From Acanthococcus lagerstroemiae (taxonomy: Eukaryota; Arthropoda; Insecta; Hemiptera; Eriococcidae), in NCBI GenBank assembly GCA_031841125.1, contig CM063106.1:1612001-1676000 (forward strand): a stretch of DNA of 64,000 nt, read 5' to 3'. Each line of letters starts with the position of its first letter. Within the stretch, counting starts at the first letter, position 1. A program made the translations under genes and the position numbers. The notes under the pieces are model-generated. The model made no database searches. It saw only the letters and a list, made by a program, of their open reading frames with translations, and was not told the origin of the DNA. Shown one piece after another: positions 1 through 12,442 of the stretch.

Positions 1-851
1 TTCGCACAAATTTCATGTAGTGACGTCAGCAGTGATTGCTTCCATACACATATTAAGTATACACGTGAGTAGGTATACGTATACGTATACCCAAGTTACA
101 CGCTTTATTCGATCGTCGGTAATATTGTGTCGTGCTACGGAGATATACATAAGTGGTAAAACGTGTAGGTACCTAAATTATGCGAATAATTATTAGTGAA
201 AGAGAAAAAAATCGTGATTCATGTGATGCTAACTACAAAGTCAGTGATGCAAAAACGGTGCCATAATTTTAATATCAGTGTTTACACCAACATTTTTACC
301 TATATTGATATTCTACGATGCAACTGTAATAACGTGAATGCATTTGCGCATTCGCACCATACATAAAAATGAATGAATATTGCAAGGTACCATAAATGGA
401 ATTTCATAAGTTTGATGCATACCTTAAAATAGTCAAAATGAAGAGAATTAAGTCTCGTTGAAATTACTTTGGCGATTCAAAGTTAATAAATAAATGATTA
501 AATAATTAATTACAATCTATTATCACGTTGTTACTTATTTTGAAAACGTTCAAAAAAAAGGGGGAAAAAAAGAAGAAGTAAAAGTAAATAAAGTAAAATA
601 AGTAAGTCAAGTACCTAGATAATAATAGGTATTCAATTAACAAATAAATAAATATTTGTACGGACACGTATATTTATTTTTGTGTACCTATCCGTATTAG
701 AAGAAAATAAAAAAGGGAGCAAAATCAACGTAATTATTACACTTAAAACTGGCAAAAGGGGGAAAAAAAAAAACAAGATATACCTATATAAAAAGTTAAA
801 AGAAAGAAAAAAAGAAGAAAAAACTAGTACGATTAATTCAATGATTCGAAC
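1..851. other. no supported gene; flank or intron downstream of the last cpo exon
   Basis: An AT-rich stretch with A-rich runs around 547-580 and 755-825. On the minus strand these form a long pyrimidine tract followed by TATATAG near 784-790, which could act as a splice acceptor or be chance. No coding sequence resembling the C-terminus of the family was recognised. Confidence 0.5.
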
Positions 852-1029
852 CTCTATGCTATGGCTCTTGGCCTGTTCGATACGAATACCACCACGTTCA
901 GAAGAAAGCAGTACATTTCCTTGAAGATTGTTCGTCGCCTGAATAGCGGAGGCTGCATCCGTGAACTCTACAAAGGCTACAGGATAACCACCTTTGGAGT
1001 ACATGTGTAGGCGAGAGAAGCCTGGGAAA
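852..1029 (-). CDS. cpo: cpo-like exon: RRM2 C-terminal half, 3' end uncertain
   Basis: The exon starts with T, completing Ser (AG from the previous exon), after acceptor AAATATGCACAG. It then reads [20 protein letters not shown] and continues [18 protein letters not shown], then [24 protein letters not shown] is RNP1; [12 protein letters not shown] is the beta-4 end of RRM2, where related proteins have RGG-RIEYAK-KMADV. A weak donor (GAG followed by GTTCGA) sits right after SIE, and I set the boundary there. Without it the frame runs through a hydrophobic, T-rich stretch to a stop near 633, which looks intronic. The true C-terminus may lie outside the window or use another donor. Confidence 0.85.
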
Positions 1030-4000
1030 CTGTGCATATTTAACAAAGTGCTAGATTCGTGCAACTACACCAAAAATGTCTTTTCAAAATCATTCATTCT
1101 CGCGTATTCGTTAATTCATTCGAACTTCTCGCATTTTTCTCACTCTCGTACACAAACTCGTTCATTTTCGCAAATTTCAAAAGGTATGCGCGTATTACGT
1201 ACGGTTAGGCTATAGTGCACTGCTGCTGCGATTCTGCTCATATTCAAAATTTGAGGATACATGATGGAGTCTTCGTTGTTAGGTACTAAGTGTATATCCT
1301 CTAGTTACGCACAAACAACGAACATGCCAAGTAACGACGGCGTTAGAAGGTGGAAAGTAAGCTTTAGGGTGCGCGAAATCACAGATGCATGCGCAGCCGT
1401 GACTGTCAACATTCCGTTTCACGTGGCAAAATTCCATTTGTTTGTAACGTACGTATTAGAGCAACGAGCTCTCCATCAATATATCCAAAATGATACCTAC
1501 AATACAACCTGGACTATGTAGGCTAGAATATCCTTTATGAAAACAATTTGAAAATTTGATGTGGATACCCCGGAAGACTTTCTTCATTAGGTGAGAGTTG
1601 TGTCAAATTTTTTTAGATTTTTTGAATAGTATCAACCCTTGTTCCCGGGGCCTTGAAATTTTACAAGTGATTTACATAAAGAGGAGGGACGAAATATGTT
1701 CTTAACGATTAAATAGAAATTATAATTCGAAGATGCTAACCAAACCAGTTGGAATTTCCTGGTGCTGTGGCATCCGAGATCTGACGTAACGGAGTCGAAC
1801 TCTCTAACGTTCTGATGGAGTAATTATAATGCAAGTTCAACGAGTGTTGGAATTAATTACTAAAATTGGATTAACTTAGTTCGTTAGTAACGATAGGACG
1901 ATTTCCATAAACTGGGATTGCACGAAATACAGAAAGAAAAATTATCAACGCACCAAGCGCAAGAAATTTCACGTTCACTGTACCAATAAATGCTAATTTT
2001 CTAAAATTTTAAAACCAAATTAACTACGCCTACGCGAAACAGTCAATTTTCAAAATTTAAATCACCTACCTAAGGAGCAAATGATTTGTTCGATGGAACA
2101 AGCAGATATTGCAAATAAAAGAATAATAGTAGTACTAGTTTATACCGACAGGAAACGCTGATTCAGCTTAGAAATTTTCATTTGATTAATTAAAAACATA
2201 CGGCGCAGTAGATCGAAGCAGCAGTATTGGCGTAATATTTATTTCGAAGTGCTAGTGTACAGAATGAGAAAGAATAGAGAAGAATGATTGTAGTCCGCTT
2301 AGTTTATTAGAATTGCAAACTCCGAAACCTTGTTTGCATTAAGAAGTGCGTGATGTCATCGTGAAAAAAAAAGAGTATTTATGGTGGTTTTGGGGAGAGT
2401 GGATCTCCTGCGAGCACGTGCACCGTTCAACTCGGTCCGATGACGTCACATATTTCTTAATGGCAACCAGGTACAGTTACATTGTACCTAGCTACCTACC
2501 CTCTACCGGTACCGATAATGTGTCAGCCTACCTGCATCTTACGAATACTCGTATTTCGGAAAGCGGACTAAATTGTCGAAGCCGTAATGATAAGAATTTA
2601 ATGGCGAAGAACATGTATGTAGGTACATCACTGTCCCCTAGCATATTTGACTTGATTCGTTGGTAATATAGTGCCGAAAATAATTTCTATTATGCATCAG
2701 AATAACTAAGATGTTACACAATTTCATACAGACAGTTTGAGGAAGAAAAGACTTCTAAATGTAATTTTCGAATGAAAAAAATAAAAAAAATAAAAAATAA
2801 ATTAAACATTTTCACATCGTTCACTGTGTCTTAAGAGCGGTGCCATATTTACCATGAGGCAGATGGCCGGGTTTATTTTTGAAAAAACATATTAAAAAAT
2901 TATGATAAAATATATGCATCGGGGTGGAACAGAGGTACAAAATGAAGTAAGAGCGAAAAGAGAAATGTACGGAAAAGTGCTCCTTCCCGGTTCGCTAACT
3001 ACTCTTTGAAGTGTAACTCCGTCTTTGCCTAGCATGTACCTATAAGAGGTACACAATAATATTAAATTGATGTGAGTAACGAGCAACGTGTTAAAGAAAT
3101 TCTACGTAAGCATTCTTCCGAACCAAAGCAATTTGCACCGCGTGATTTGTTTGTGTTTTAATGAAGGAACAAAAATATGTTTTTAATACCTAATTTACTG
3201 AAAACTTTAATACTTCTGTAGCTCAATTTTAAAATATTTAGAAACCTGAAGGATAACAGCGAGTGTAAATTACAATAATGTGGTAGAATTAATATAAAAA
3301 CTCCTCTCGATTCTATTATCCGTATATGAGTCAGATTTAGCAGACCTACAAATTGAAAGAAAGAAGAGAGAGAGAGCGCGCGCGCGCGCGCACACACACA
3401 CACGCACACGCACACGCACTTATTTCCCTCGTCTTCCTTCGGCTCGTGTGGATCTTTCCACCCTTCCAGTTGACCCTATCTAGCCCTGAAAGTAAAATAT
3501 TACGCTCAGTTACCTACTGCTGTAAGATGATGTCATGACATAGCGAATCTACAGAAATTATTCGTATGAACACAATTGTACCAGCTACATACAACACCAA
3601 CACCCATGATTTGTAATTTCTTCCCTTATCTGTTATTATTGTTCATGAATTAGGAAGTTAGTACGTAATTAATTAAGTAATTAAATTAGTGCTTTACCGA
3701 GTTGTATGTTTTCAAGAGTGTGGCAGTAGGTCATTTAAATATTGCATATAGAAGTTTACAGATAACGGTTCGTAAAATGTGCTCGGGGTATGTGAGTGGC
3801 ACAATTGACTAAAAGTAAAGCGAATGTAGAATTGATCAAAAATGACCAAACAAATATGTCATGTATAGTCGGTGCCTGTCTACATTAAATAAACCAATAA
3901 GCCAGGTATACCTGTATACGAAGCGAAATGCTAAGTTTACGATGGTACTATATTATAACATTTCGCAGGTTTTGTATCCGTAGAAAGCGAAGAATCGTGC

Positions 4001-7000
4001 ATTTTTCGCAGAGAAAATAATTATGTAACGAAGAAGTAACAGCTTACATCATCTATATACGCCCTATGCTCACGATGAATCCTTTTTTTTTTTTTTTTTT
4101 TTTACACGACTGTCATTCGTTATAATCTCAACTTTATTTAAATTAGATAACGCCTTAACGAAAGGTAAAAAGAGACGTTTGCTCCATTTTGTACACCTGT
4201 GCCTATAGTACAATATTATTTCTCCTTCCCTGCTAACGGACGAAAAGGAGAAGAACAAATAGGTAAGTTCAAAAGGGAAAATGAATTAACCTGATACTTC
4301 GCGACTGGTTTCGGGCACCGTTGTAAAACGCTGAAATTAATTATCGCATCGACGAAAAATAAATAAATTAATTAAATGGTGAAAATGATCATGTATTGCG
4401 AAACACCAACATTGTCATTCGAACGCACTCGCCGTATTTCAGGGCGGTGATTTGGTTCTATCTAGCAGTCCACGCCTTAAGTAGGTAGGTACCCCATACC
4501 AGGACTGATATTTCAGTCAACCTGGAAAAGTCCCTCAGTATTTTGTTCAAAAGAAATGCAATTTTCGAGATGCACATTGAGAACAAGCCGGTATAGATAG
4601 TTAGGTACACAATTAGTAGATGGTAGGTAGTAGATACCGGTGATACTGTAGACGTGTACACCCGATGACTATTTATAGGTACGTATTATATAGGCATATG
4701 AACGAAACGCCTACCTGTAGGTACTAAAACATACATATACTGGTATGTAATACCTATAGGTATGTGTAACGTACGCAGGTATAGCAACACATACAGCGGT
4801 GCATCTCTACAATAGGTATACATGTACGCGTACCTATAGAATATTATTATGTACCTAATACGAAACATAATGACTGTGGTAATGACTGCAATTTTGCTCT
4901 TCGAGTGTATCGCTGTCTAGCCATTAAGTACAGTTATACCACCTATACGTACATATTGAGTTCTAGATTCTGACGAGTGTGTAATGTGTAACAAGGTAAT
5001 ATACCTACAGTATGTATAGACAGTACAGTACCATAACATTTTGTCGCAAACCCAGGTCTCTAGTATGTAGTAGCGTACTTCTTTGTTCCAACAAGCCGTG
5101 CATCTCTCGCACACAAAGTCAAAGTGTATTCGGTGATATTTAACAAAACGTAGATATAAAGTACGATAAATAGCAATAATGAGAACGAGTCGAAGTTCGG
5201 CACATACCTGTTGAATATTTCCTTTAACTCTTGTTCGGAAACGAATTGGCCGAGATTGGCTACAAATAAGGTAGAACACGGGGCGGCACTGATGCTCACT
5301 GTTGGTTGTGACGGAGGGGTAGATCCAACGGGAGATGCTAATGCAGGCGATGGCAAAAAATGTGGTAAGGACGCCGCGTGCATTGCGGTCAATGCTGCAG
5401 TAGGATGAGGCATTGACAGCGGGGGCTGTAAAATGCGAGAAAACACTGCGATTATTCTACTGACAATAAATAACAAAATGTAAAAGAAAGAAACGCGAGG
5501 GTGATTACTCGATAATATTACGTGCGTAATCGATCGCTTGTGATCTGTACTGTATTGAACTGAACTGAACTGTACGGTACGGTGCTATACACTACCGTAC
5601 TCTACTGCGCTGTACTACACTGTACTATAGTATACTATACTGTACCATACTGTACTGTGCTATTGACATTTCAGAAATAACGTCACCGACATTCAAGTTG
5701 GTAGGAGCTACATAAGAATAACACGTAAAAAATAGTTCTAATCGGACTTGGTCGCGATTGATGTCATATAAAAGAAAATTTAAAATGCTATACACGATAT
5801 TCTGAGGATATTTTCATTTTAACACGTGATTTTTGTGAAAAAATGCATTGAAACGGTATTCCTCCATATACTTCTATATTAAACTTCCTACCAAGTTGTT
5901 TGGTTGTGACGTCACGGATTCGTCATTTCTGAAACGATTAATAGGTGCCGGCACACTCCGAGCCCAGACAGAGTCTATAACAGCGTTATACATAATACGC
6001 GTTTCAGTCCTAAATGTTTTGCGCCTCGCTTCATATAATACCAGATTAGTTACTACTACTGCAGAAAAATTGGAAAAAGTTCGGATGTAGGAGAAATTTG
6101 GAAATAATAATACTGAAAAATATCATTAGTTGCTTAGTTGCGGTTGAAAAATCCGCCTATTAATAATATTGTCTTTCAATAGGGCTAAGTAAAGGTAAAT
6201 AGGCTCTATATCCATGACACTTTGAACTTGTATCTTATCAAACCACATACCACAATTCCGTTGGCCCGTATTTAATTTTTTTTTCGAATCTGCGCTCTCC
6301 ACCCTGAATATTACTTCAAGTAATATTTCGAAAAAATCTGTAAACAAATTCGAGCTCGATAGGATAGTATCCGTCATTCGCGGAGCTCGAAGTTCAGCTT
6401 CTTTGGTCAAAACTGGCCGATTACAATGAAAAGTAACAAAAGCTAAAAATATTTGCCCACTTTGGTTGATGATTGTCTGGAGTCAGCTTATTTCGTATGC
6501 AAAATTTTATAATCATCAATGTTGTCACAGCGACGCGACTTAATTTTTTTTTTTTTTTTTTCTACGTCAAATATTGGAAAATCAACGCGCTTTCCCTGAT
6601 CCACAAAGACGGCCTGGATTTAAAAAAAAAGAACGCAGATTTCGGGAAAATTTTGAAAATTCGGAAAATCGTAATTGGGAAAACAGCGAAAAATCCAAGT
6701 TCTTAAATTTTTTTATTTTACTTAGGTATGTCCAATTTTGGCCGAGAAGACCGAACTATAACCCCTATGAGTAAGGGTTGATATTATCTGGTGCAGATCA
6801 AACTTTTTTCAAATTTCTTTTCCAGAGTTACTATAGTAACATCTAAAAGGGAGCGAGAGCGCTGATCCGAGAGCATTCTTAAAATAAGAAACACCCTACT
6901 ACCTATATGCATGCTTTACACCAGAGGCGGACGTATGATACGGGAAGATGTCACCTCGTTCCAGAAACTATTACCGTTATTTCTAAAACGAAAATTGGTA

Positions 7001-10000
7001 AAGTAGAATTAAGTATGCAATAAACCGCCGTTACGGGAATTAGTGATTCATTATTATCTCGAATTTTTGTCATCAACTGGGTCACAATCTTTCTGATTTA
7101 CTTAAAGTGAACTATTTAAGATACGTATGCATACGATAATTTCAAGTTTTCTCCCCTCTGTCCGCTGTAAGTGTTAAATATTTGAATGGGGGTCGACATA
7201 ATACTTAAAATGGATTTCAGGACCACAGTAACCTGAGAACAGATACCATAACCGCATTTTATGAAATTTTATGACCTTTCACCTCCTCTTCTTTCCAAAA
7301 AGGCACAGAGAAGTCGCACCATAGGGTAAAGGTAAACATGTAGTAACGCGCTGTGATAAAATACACGCGCCGATACGAAAACACATTCTTCGCTACACGC
7401 ATTACATACACGTTGCGCGTTATTACATGTTTGCCTTTGCCCTATGATGCGACTTCTCGATTATCACCCTATACGTGACAATTGGAATACCCAAATTTTT
7501 GTGATCCGAAGTACCTTTGTAGAAAAGTTAATAAAATTTCAGTTTTCATTATTATATAATGAGCAAACTTTCAATGAGTATTAGGTATATCACATTTATT
7601 TCACTCTGCTGGCTCAATACTTCCGTGTGAGATCATTTTGAAAAAAGTGATTTACAATTGTGATATTACCTTACGTCTTTTCTGTCTTTTGTTTCATTTC
7701 AGGTCTTTTTTCATACATCTACCAGTGAGTTTGTTCGGGTTACTCAGTTAGTTTTATCAATAATTGTTTTCTGTCGTATTGATAACGTTAATTCTTTGTT
7801 TTCCTTTTTTTTTTTTTTTTTTTGAATATGAAATTTCTAAGTCTCATGCAAGATTTTCTTCAGAAATCGGAAATACATAAATCAAAGTCGAGGCTTGTTA
7901 ACAGTTTCATGTGCTTTCTGAATAATTTAGAAATGTTACCAATGAACTTATTCTGCTTTGGAAAAGCAATTCTCCAATTCTCACGTATATACATACTATC
8001 AGCTGACTGAGTACTCCTATAACTGAGTGTGAGATGAATCGAACAATATTTTTATTCCGGTGCAATACTGAGTGGAGTTAAGAGGACTCAGAGTTGATAA
8101 CAGAGGCTTTTCGAAAAACTCTGAGCCAAAATAAAATATAATTCCTCATTTATTGTTTATTTTTATTATTAATAACTTTCTTTTTTTGGTGGTGTAGGGG
8201 GGAGGGGATTTCCAGCTGTCTCTACCTTATACAAATTATTCATTGACCAATTTCAGATTTTTCATCCTTTCTACTCAATATTCTTCACTTTTTGTCATTT
8301 TTCTTTCTTTTTTTGTATTTTTCTGATTTTTCTCCTGTTTTCAGATTATTCTGTCTCTTTTTTCCTCTCAATTTCTTTTTATTTCTTCATAAATTTTATC
8401 TAAATTCAGTCAGACTCGTATGTGGATGTATTTTCACTCAGAAGATCATTCAGAATCGGTTCACATTCATTCAAACTATGTAAGTATTATAACATCCGAG
8501 AAGCCGTGGGATGGTCTGTGATGGCATAATGATAAGGCACGGGCTTGCGGTTCCAAGCTGCTAACTGCACCTCATAGCTAAGCGTAAAATGAACTGCTTG
8601 TGCCTTCATGCTGGGAATGGTCATCTGTCTGACTTGTCGACTTTGTACTGGAGATAGGCTGCGTGTTCATACTCCAGTGGATTTCCAACGTACAGCTGGA
8701 CTGTCGGGCTGTTTGATCAGACTGCGAAATCACGTGTAGACGCGTCTGGCTAGTCAGGTTAAACTGGTATACTGGCAACATATAGTATCGATGCGTTTTA
8801 GCTTATTGCGTGTATCAAGTCTGTCTTTGCTAGGAGACACTACCAAGAGATGTCGTTGTTGCCGCTGAAAAGGCAATAGTCAATGACAGTTGAGCACCCG
8901 GCATTGGGTGCCGAGGTTGCAGTGGCAGTAATTAATGACAATAGTTCACCTGGGATCTGAAGTATAGAAGGGTTGTGTACCCTGGAGTTCGTATCAATGA
9001 TGAGAAGGTGAGTTCAGCTTATCAGTTGAGTGTTGTTGAAACAGTTGTAACAAAGAAAGTGTTTGTAATTGCACTGGATGTGAAGACGGATTGAATCTGT
9101 TTTTTGGGAGACATGGTTGAAGAGGCTTGAGCCTAGCTTAGCTTAACGTTAGTCCAGTTTTCGAAATTCGGCCGGAAGGGATGTTCATACCGTGTTTAAA
9201 AATCTTTTTACTGAATGTGCTATGCTGTCTACCTACCATTTTGCCTAGAAGACCTAACAAGGTTATTATTTATGTACCTATTTGGCAAGTCTTTGAACAA
9301 AAATGATTTGAAATTAAAAAAAAAAAAATCCAGAATTTTGTGTCTTACACGAGCTATTTACTAGCATTTACTAAATATGTTTATGAAATCTGTGAACAGA
9401 AACCATTGAGAAAACGATAGAGAAAATAAAAATACAAAAATGTAGACTACCTACGATAAAATACGCCAAAAGTAGCGAAGTACTCGAGAATCGATATCGT
9501 GTCGGGCTTCGCATACCTATACCTACCTAGTAATAAAATGTAACGCGTAATAAAAAGGCGGAGGATTAAACAAGGAAAAGACAATGGCAGCGATTAAAGC
9601 AAGTTACGTAATTACATGGTGGTTGTAGGAAAGAGGCACGATGGTATCTGGTTTTTCTGCAGATAGTCAAAGATAGGAACGTACGGGGACCTGTGGATGT
9701 AGAGCTGGATGAACTAGAGTTGCATGCTGTAACGCAGATCCTGGTATTTCGGCTGCAGTCGCGTAAGCCAAAGGATGATGCCAAAGTTCTGGACCACCAG
9801 GGAAGAAAGGATGAGTTCCAAGATCTGTAAAATTAAAGTCACATCGTTAGTTTCAGTAAAAGCGGGGTAGTTTTCAATCTTATTTTTACATTTTTTCAAT
9901 AAGTCGGGTACCAGATAAGAATGTTATCTAGATACCATTAATGTAAACGGTTTGAAACCATTATCTAAATGTTACGCCTATTAGGTTGGTGTGCTTATCT

Positions 10001-12386
10001 AGATGCCTACATGTAAATATTTTCTTGACGTTAATTTTCCTATAATATTATAGTTTTACCGCCTTGACAAATATTTTTCAAGGTAAACCACCGAAATCCT
10101 AAGACTGGACAAATGAAAAGTAATCGATGAAACGTGGTGTAGTAAAATTATTACAAAACAAATATTAATTTTACGCAATGACCCACATGATACATGGTGA
10201 TGCTTCGTTTTGGTAACTTTGGTGGTAACTTTCGAAGAAAGGAGAGATAAGTCGAAGCTTAATCGGTAACTGAAATTGTGGGTGTCGAATCCAAATCAAT
10301 TTTCCGATCTTTTGCGTTAAAAGTTTAAAATTTGTAACTTATTTTTAGCAAGCTTTTAAAACTCTGTTGTCATTCGGTCAGCAACACTCTATCGACGATA
10401 ATTCGGCTTCGGGATAACGTAGATTTTTAAAATCTACTCCGAATTATACTCGAGAATTTTAAATCGTCACTAGCGTCATTACCGGATTAGGCGGTAAATT
10501 CTCGTTTAAGAAAATCCAGCTGTGTCTAACCCACTAGTGTTCCTACAAATCAGGATCTGCTGATGGGTAGGTGCGCGGGTCATCGTCATCTTCATTCAGA
10601 TTACGGAAAATAGTAGCTACTTTTAGGTCTCCTTCAGTATTTATTCAGAAGGAACCCATTACGTCGCTATCAATATAAAAGATAGATAATGAAAGGCATA
10701 TTGTCGTACAACTGCTGTACGTCTACGTAAATTCCAATCTAAATTGTTGATAATTGCCCGTATACATATTACATATTTTCGGGAACAAAAGAATTACGCC
10801 GAGTGTAGTCCGGGATTGGAGTGTGAAGCGTGCCAACACGCTTCTCTCAACAGTTTTCATCCATTTGACATTAGATGATATTTGTAACGTGCAAACATTA
10901 AGAAATTTGAAATACTCGTAAAAATGCGTTTTTACGTACGAATCGGAACAGAGATACGCGTTTGTTTTAAAGTACGAGTATGTATATTTACAAGCCGGGT
11001 GTCAGAGAATCATGCATGGTGAATTTTTTTTCCAGTGCTATTTCATCTTTCGTGCCTGTACAAGTAGTACCTGTCTACATTACGAAATGAAAACTGGACC
11101 ACTATTCTCGAAAAGTTGTTATGCGATGTTATGATAACAACCATTGTTATAAAAAAGTTGTTATGAGTTGTTACTGGTTGTTACCCATTTACCGCAATGT
11201 TGAATAACATCTCATAACCACTCATAACACCACCTTGGGACTAGTTGTTATGAGTGGTTACCGTAACAACTTTTCGAGAATACCGCTCCTGGGTAGTACG
11301 AGTAGTTCGGTAATTCTCCCATGCTGATACGTAGCTGGTAATCATCCGATTCTTTCACGGTCGAATAACTTCGTTCGAATGAATGTTCGTAAATTTGATT
11401 AAACGACCGTCGTTGAAATTTACGTATACTATGAAAAGATTCTTGTTCAACGTGTCATCCTGAATAGGTATAGAAGCCTCGAAGTGCCAGTCTACTAACG
11501 GCAGAGGTAACGCAGTTTTCAATTTTGAATTTTGTGTTCCCTCTTTCTCCCTTTCTCCTGACAAACAAATTCTCGAAATCACCTGCCGACCAAGTTGTTA
11601 CATTCTCATCAATTGGTCAGCCAGTGAAAAAATTATATATTCTGTCATCGTACCTCCGACTCAACCACCTTTACGTAATTTACAATTACATGCAATCCGA
11701 AACGTTCATACAGAATAGGTACCTATAGCCGAAACAGCGAGTACTTTGTGAATTATGTCTCCTATGGTGGGAGCGTAAAAGGTTCAATCCAAAATCTTCC
11801 CTCAAAATTGAGAGGAGTGATGAAACCTAAAGTTTGACACCAGTTTCAAATTTTTTTACCTTCCCTTCACTATTTTGGAGCTTTTCTGCAAGTGATGAGG
11901 GAGATTCCGGAACCGGGGAGGTGTTAGGCATGACATTAGCCATATATGTACGCCCACTTCCACCATCAGATCCCGCTCCTAACTCGAAAATTACGAAAAT
12001 GAACTATAAACTGGACGCATTTTGAAAAGTTAATCTTCAATTATTATTTCATATTTTATAAAGATACGGACTGCAATGAAAAATATGTAAGTACTTAAAA
12101 TAACTTTCGGCGTATTTTTTGCATTGTTTTTGAGATATTTGCGTACTTCAAATGTGTTCAAAACCTCCCTCCAGTACTGTCTAAAACGTTCTCCTTTAAG
12201 GTGGAGTTTGGGAACAAAAATCCGAAACATTCAAAAATTAATTCCTTCAAATCTACTCGATTAAAAAATATGTACACATTTTTACACCGTATGAGTAAAA
12301 AAATCACCTCTTCACGACCATGTAATCATTTTTTCCCTTGGATGCATAATGTGAGCGAAATATTGAAAATCCTGATATATATCCGA

Positions 12387-12442
<56 letters not shown>

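Larger units (their letters stand above)
5426..9684 (-). other. intron between the linker exons
   Basis: This 4.3-kb intron contains a TACTG-type low-complexity tract (5546-5664), poly-T runs (6543-6560, 7805-7823) and a 150-bp foldback element (7307-7459). Nothing coding was recognised. Confidence 0.85.

Noticed and set aside
633..851. Continuation of the RRM2 frame to a stop near 633
   Set aside because: The added sequence is a hydrophobic, T-rich translation unlike any family member and looks like intron or flank.
8522..8559. tRNA-like A and B boxes (TGGCATAATGATAAGGC and GGTTCCAAGC), possible SINE
   Set aside because: The boxes are only about 27 bp apart, too close for a tRNA-type internal promoter, and no cloverleaf or A-rich tail was found.
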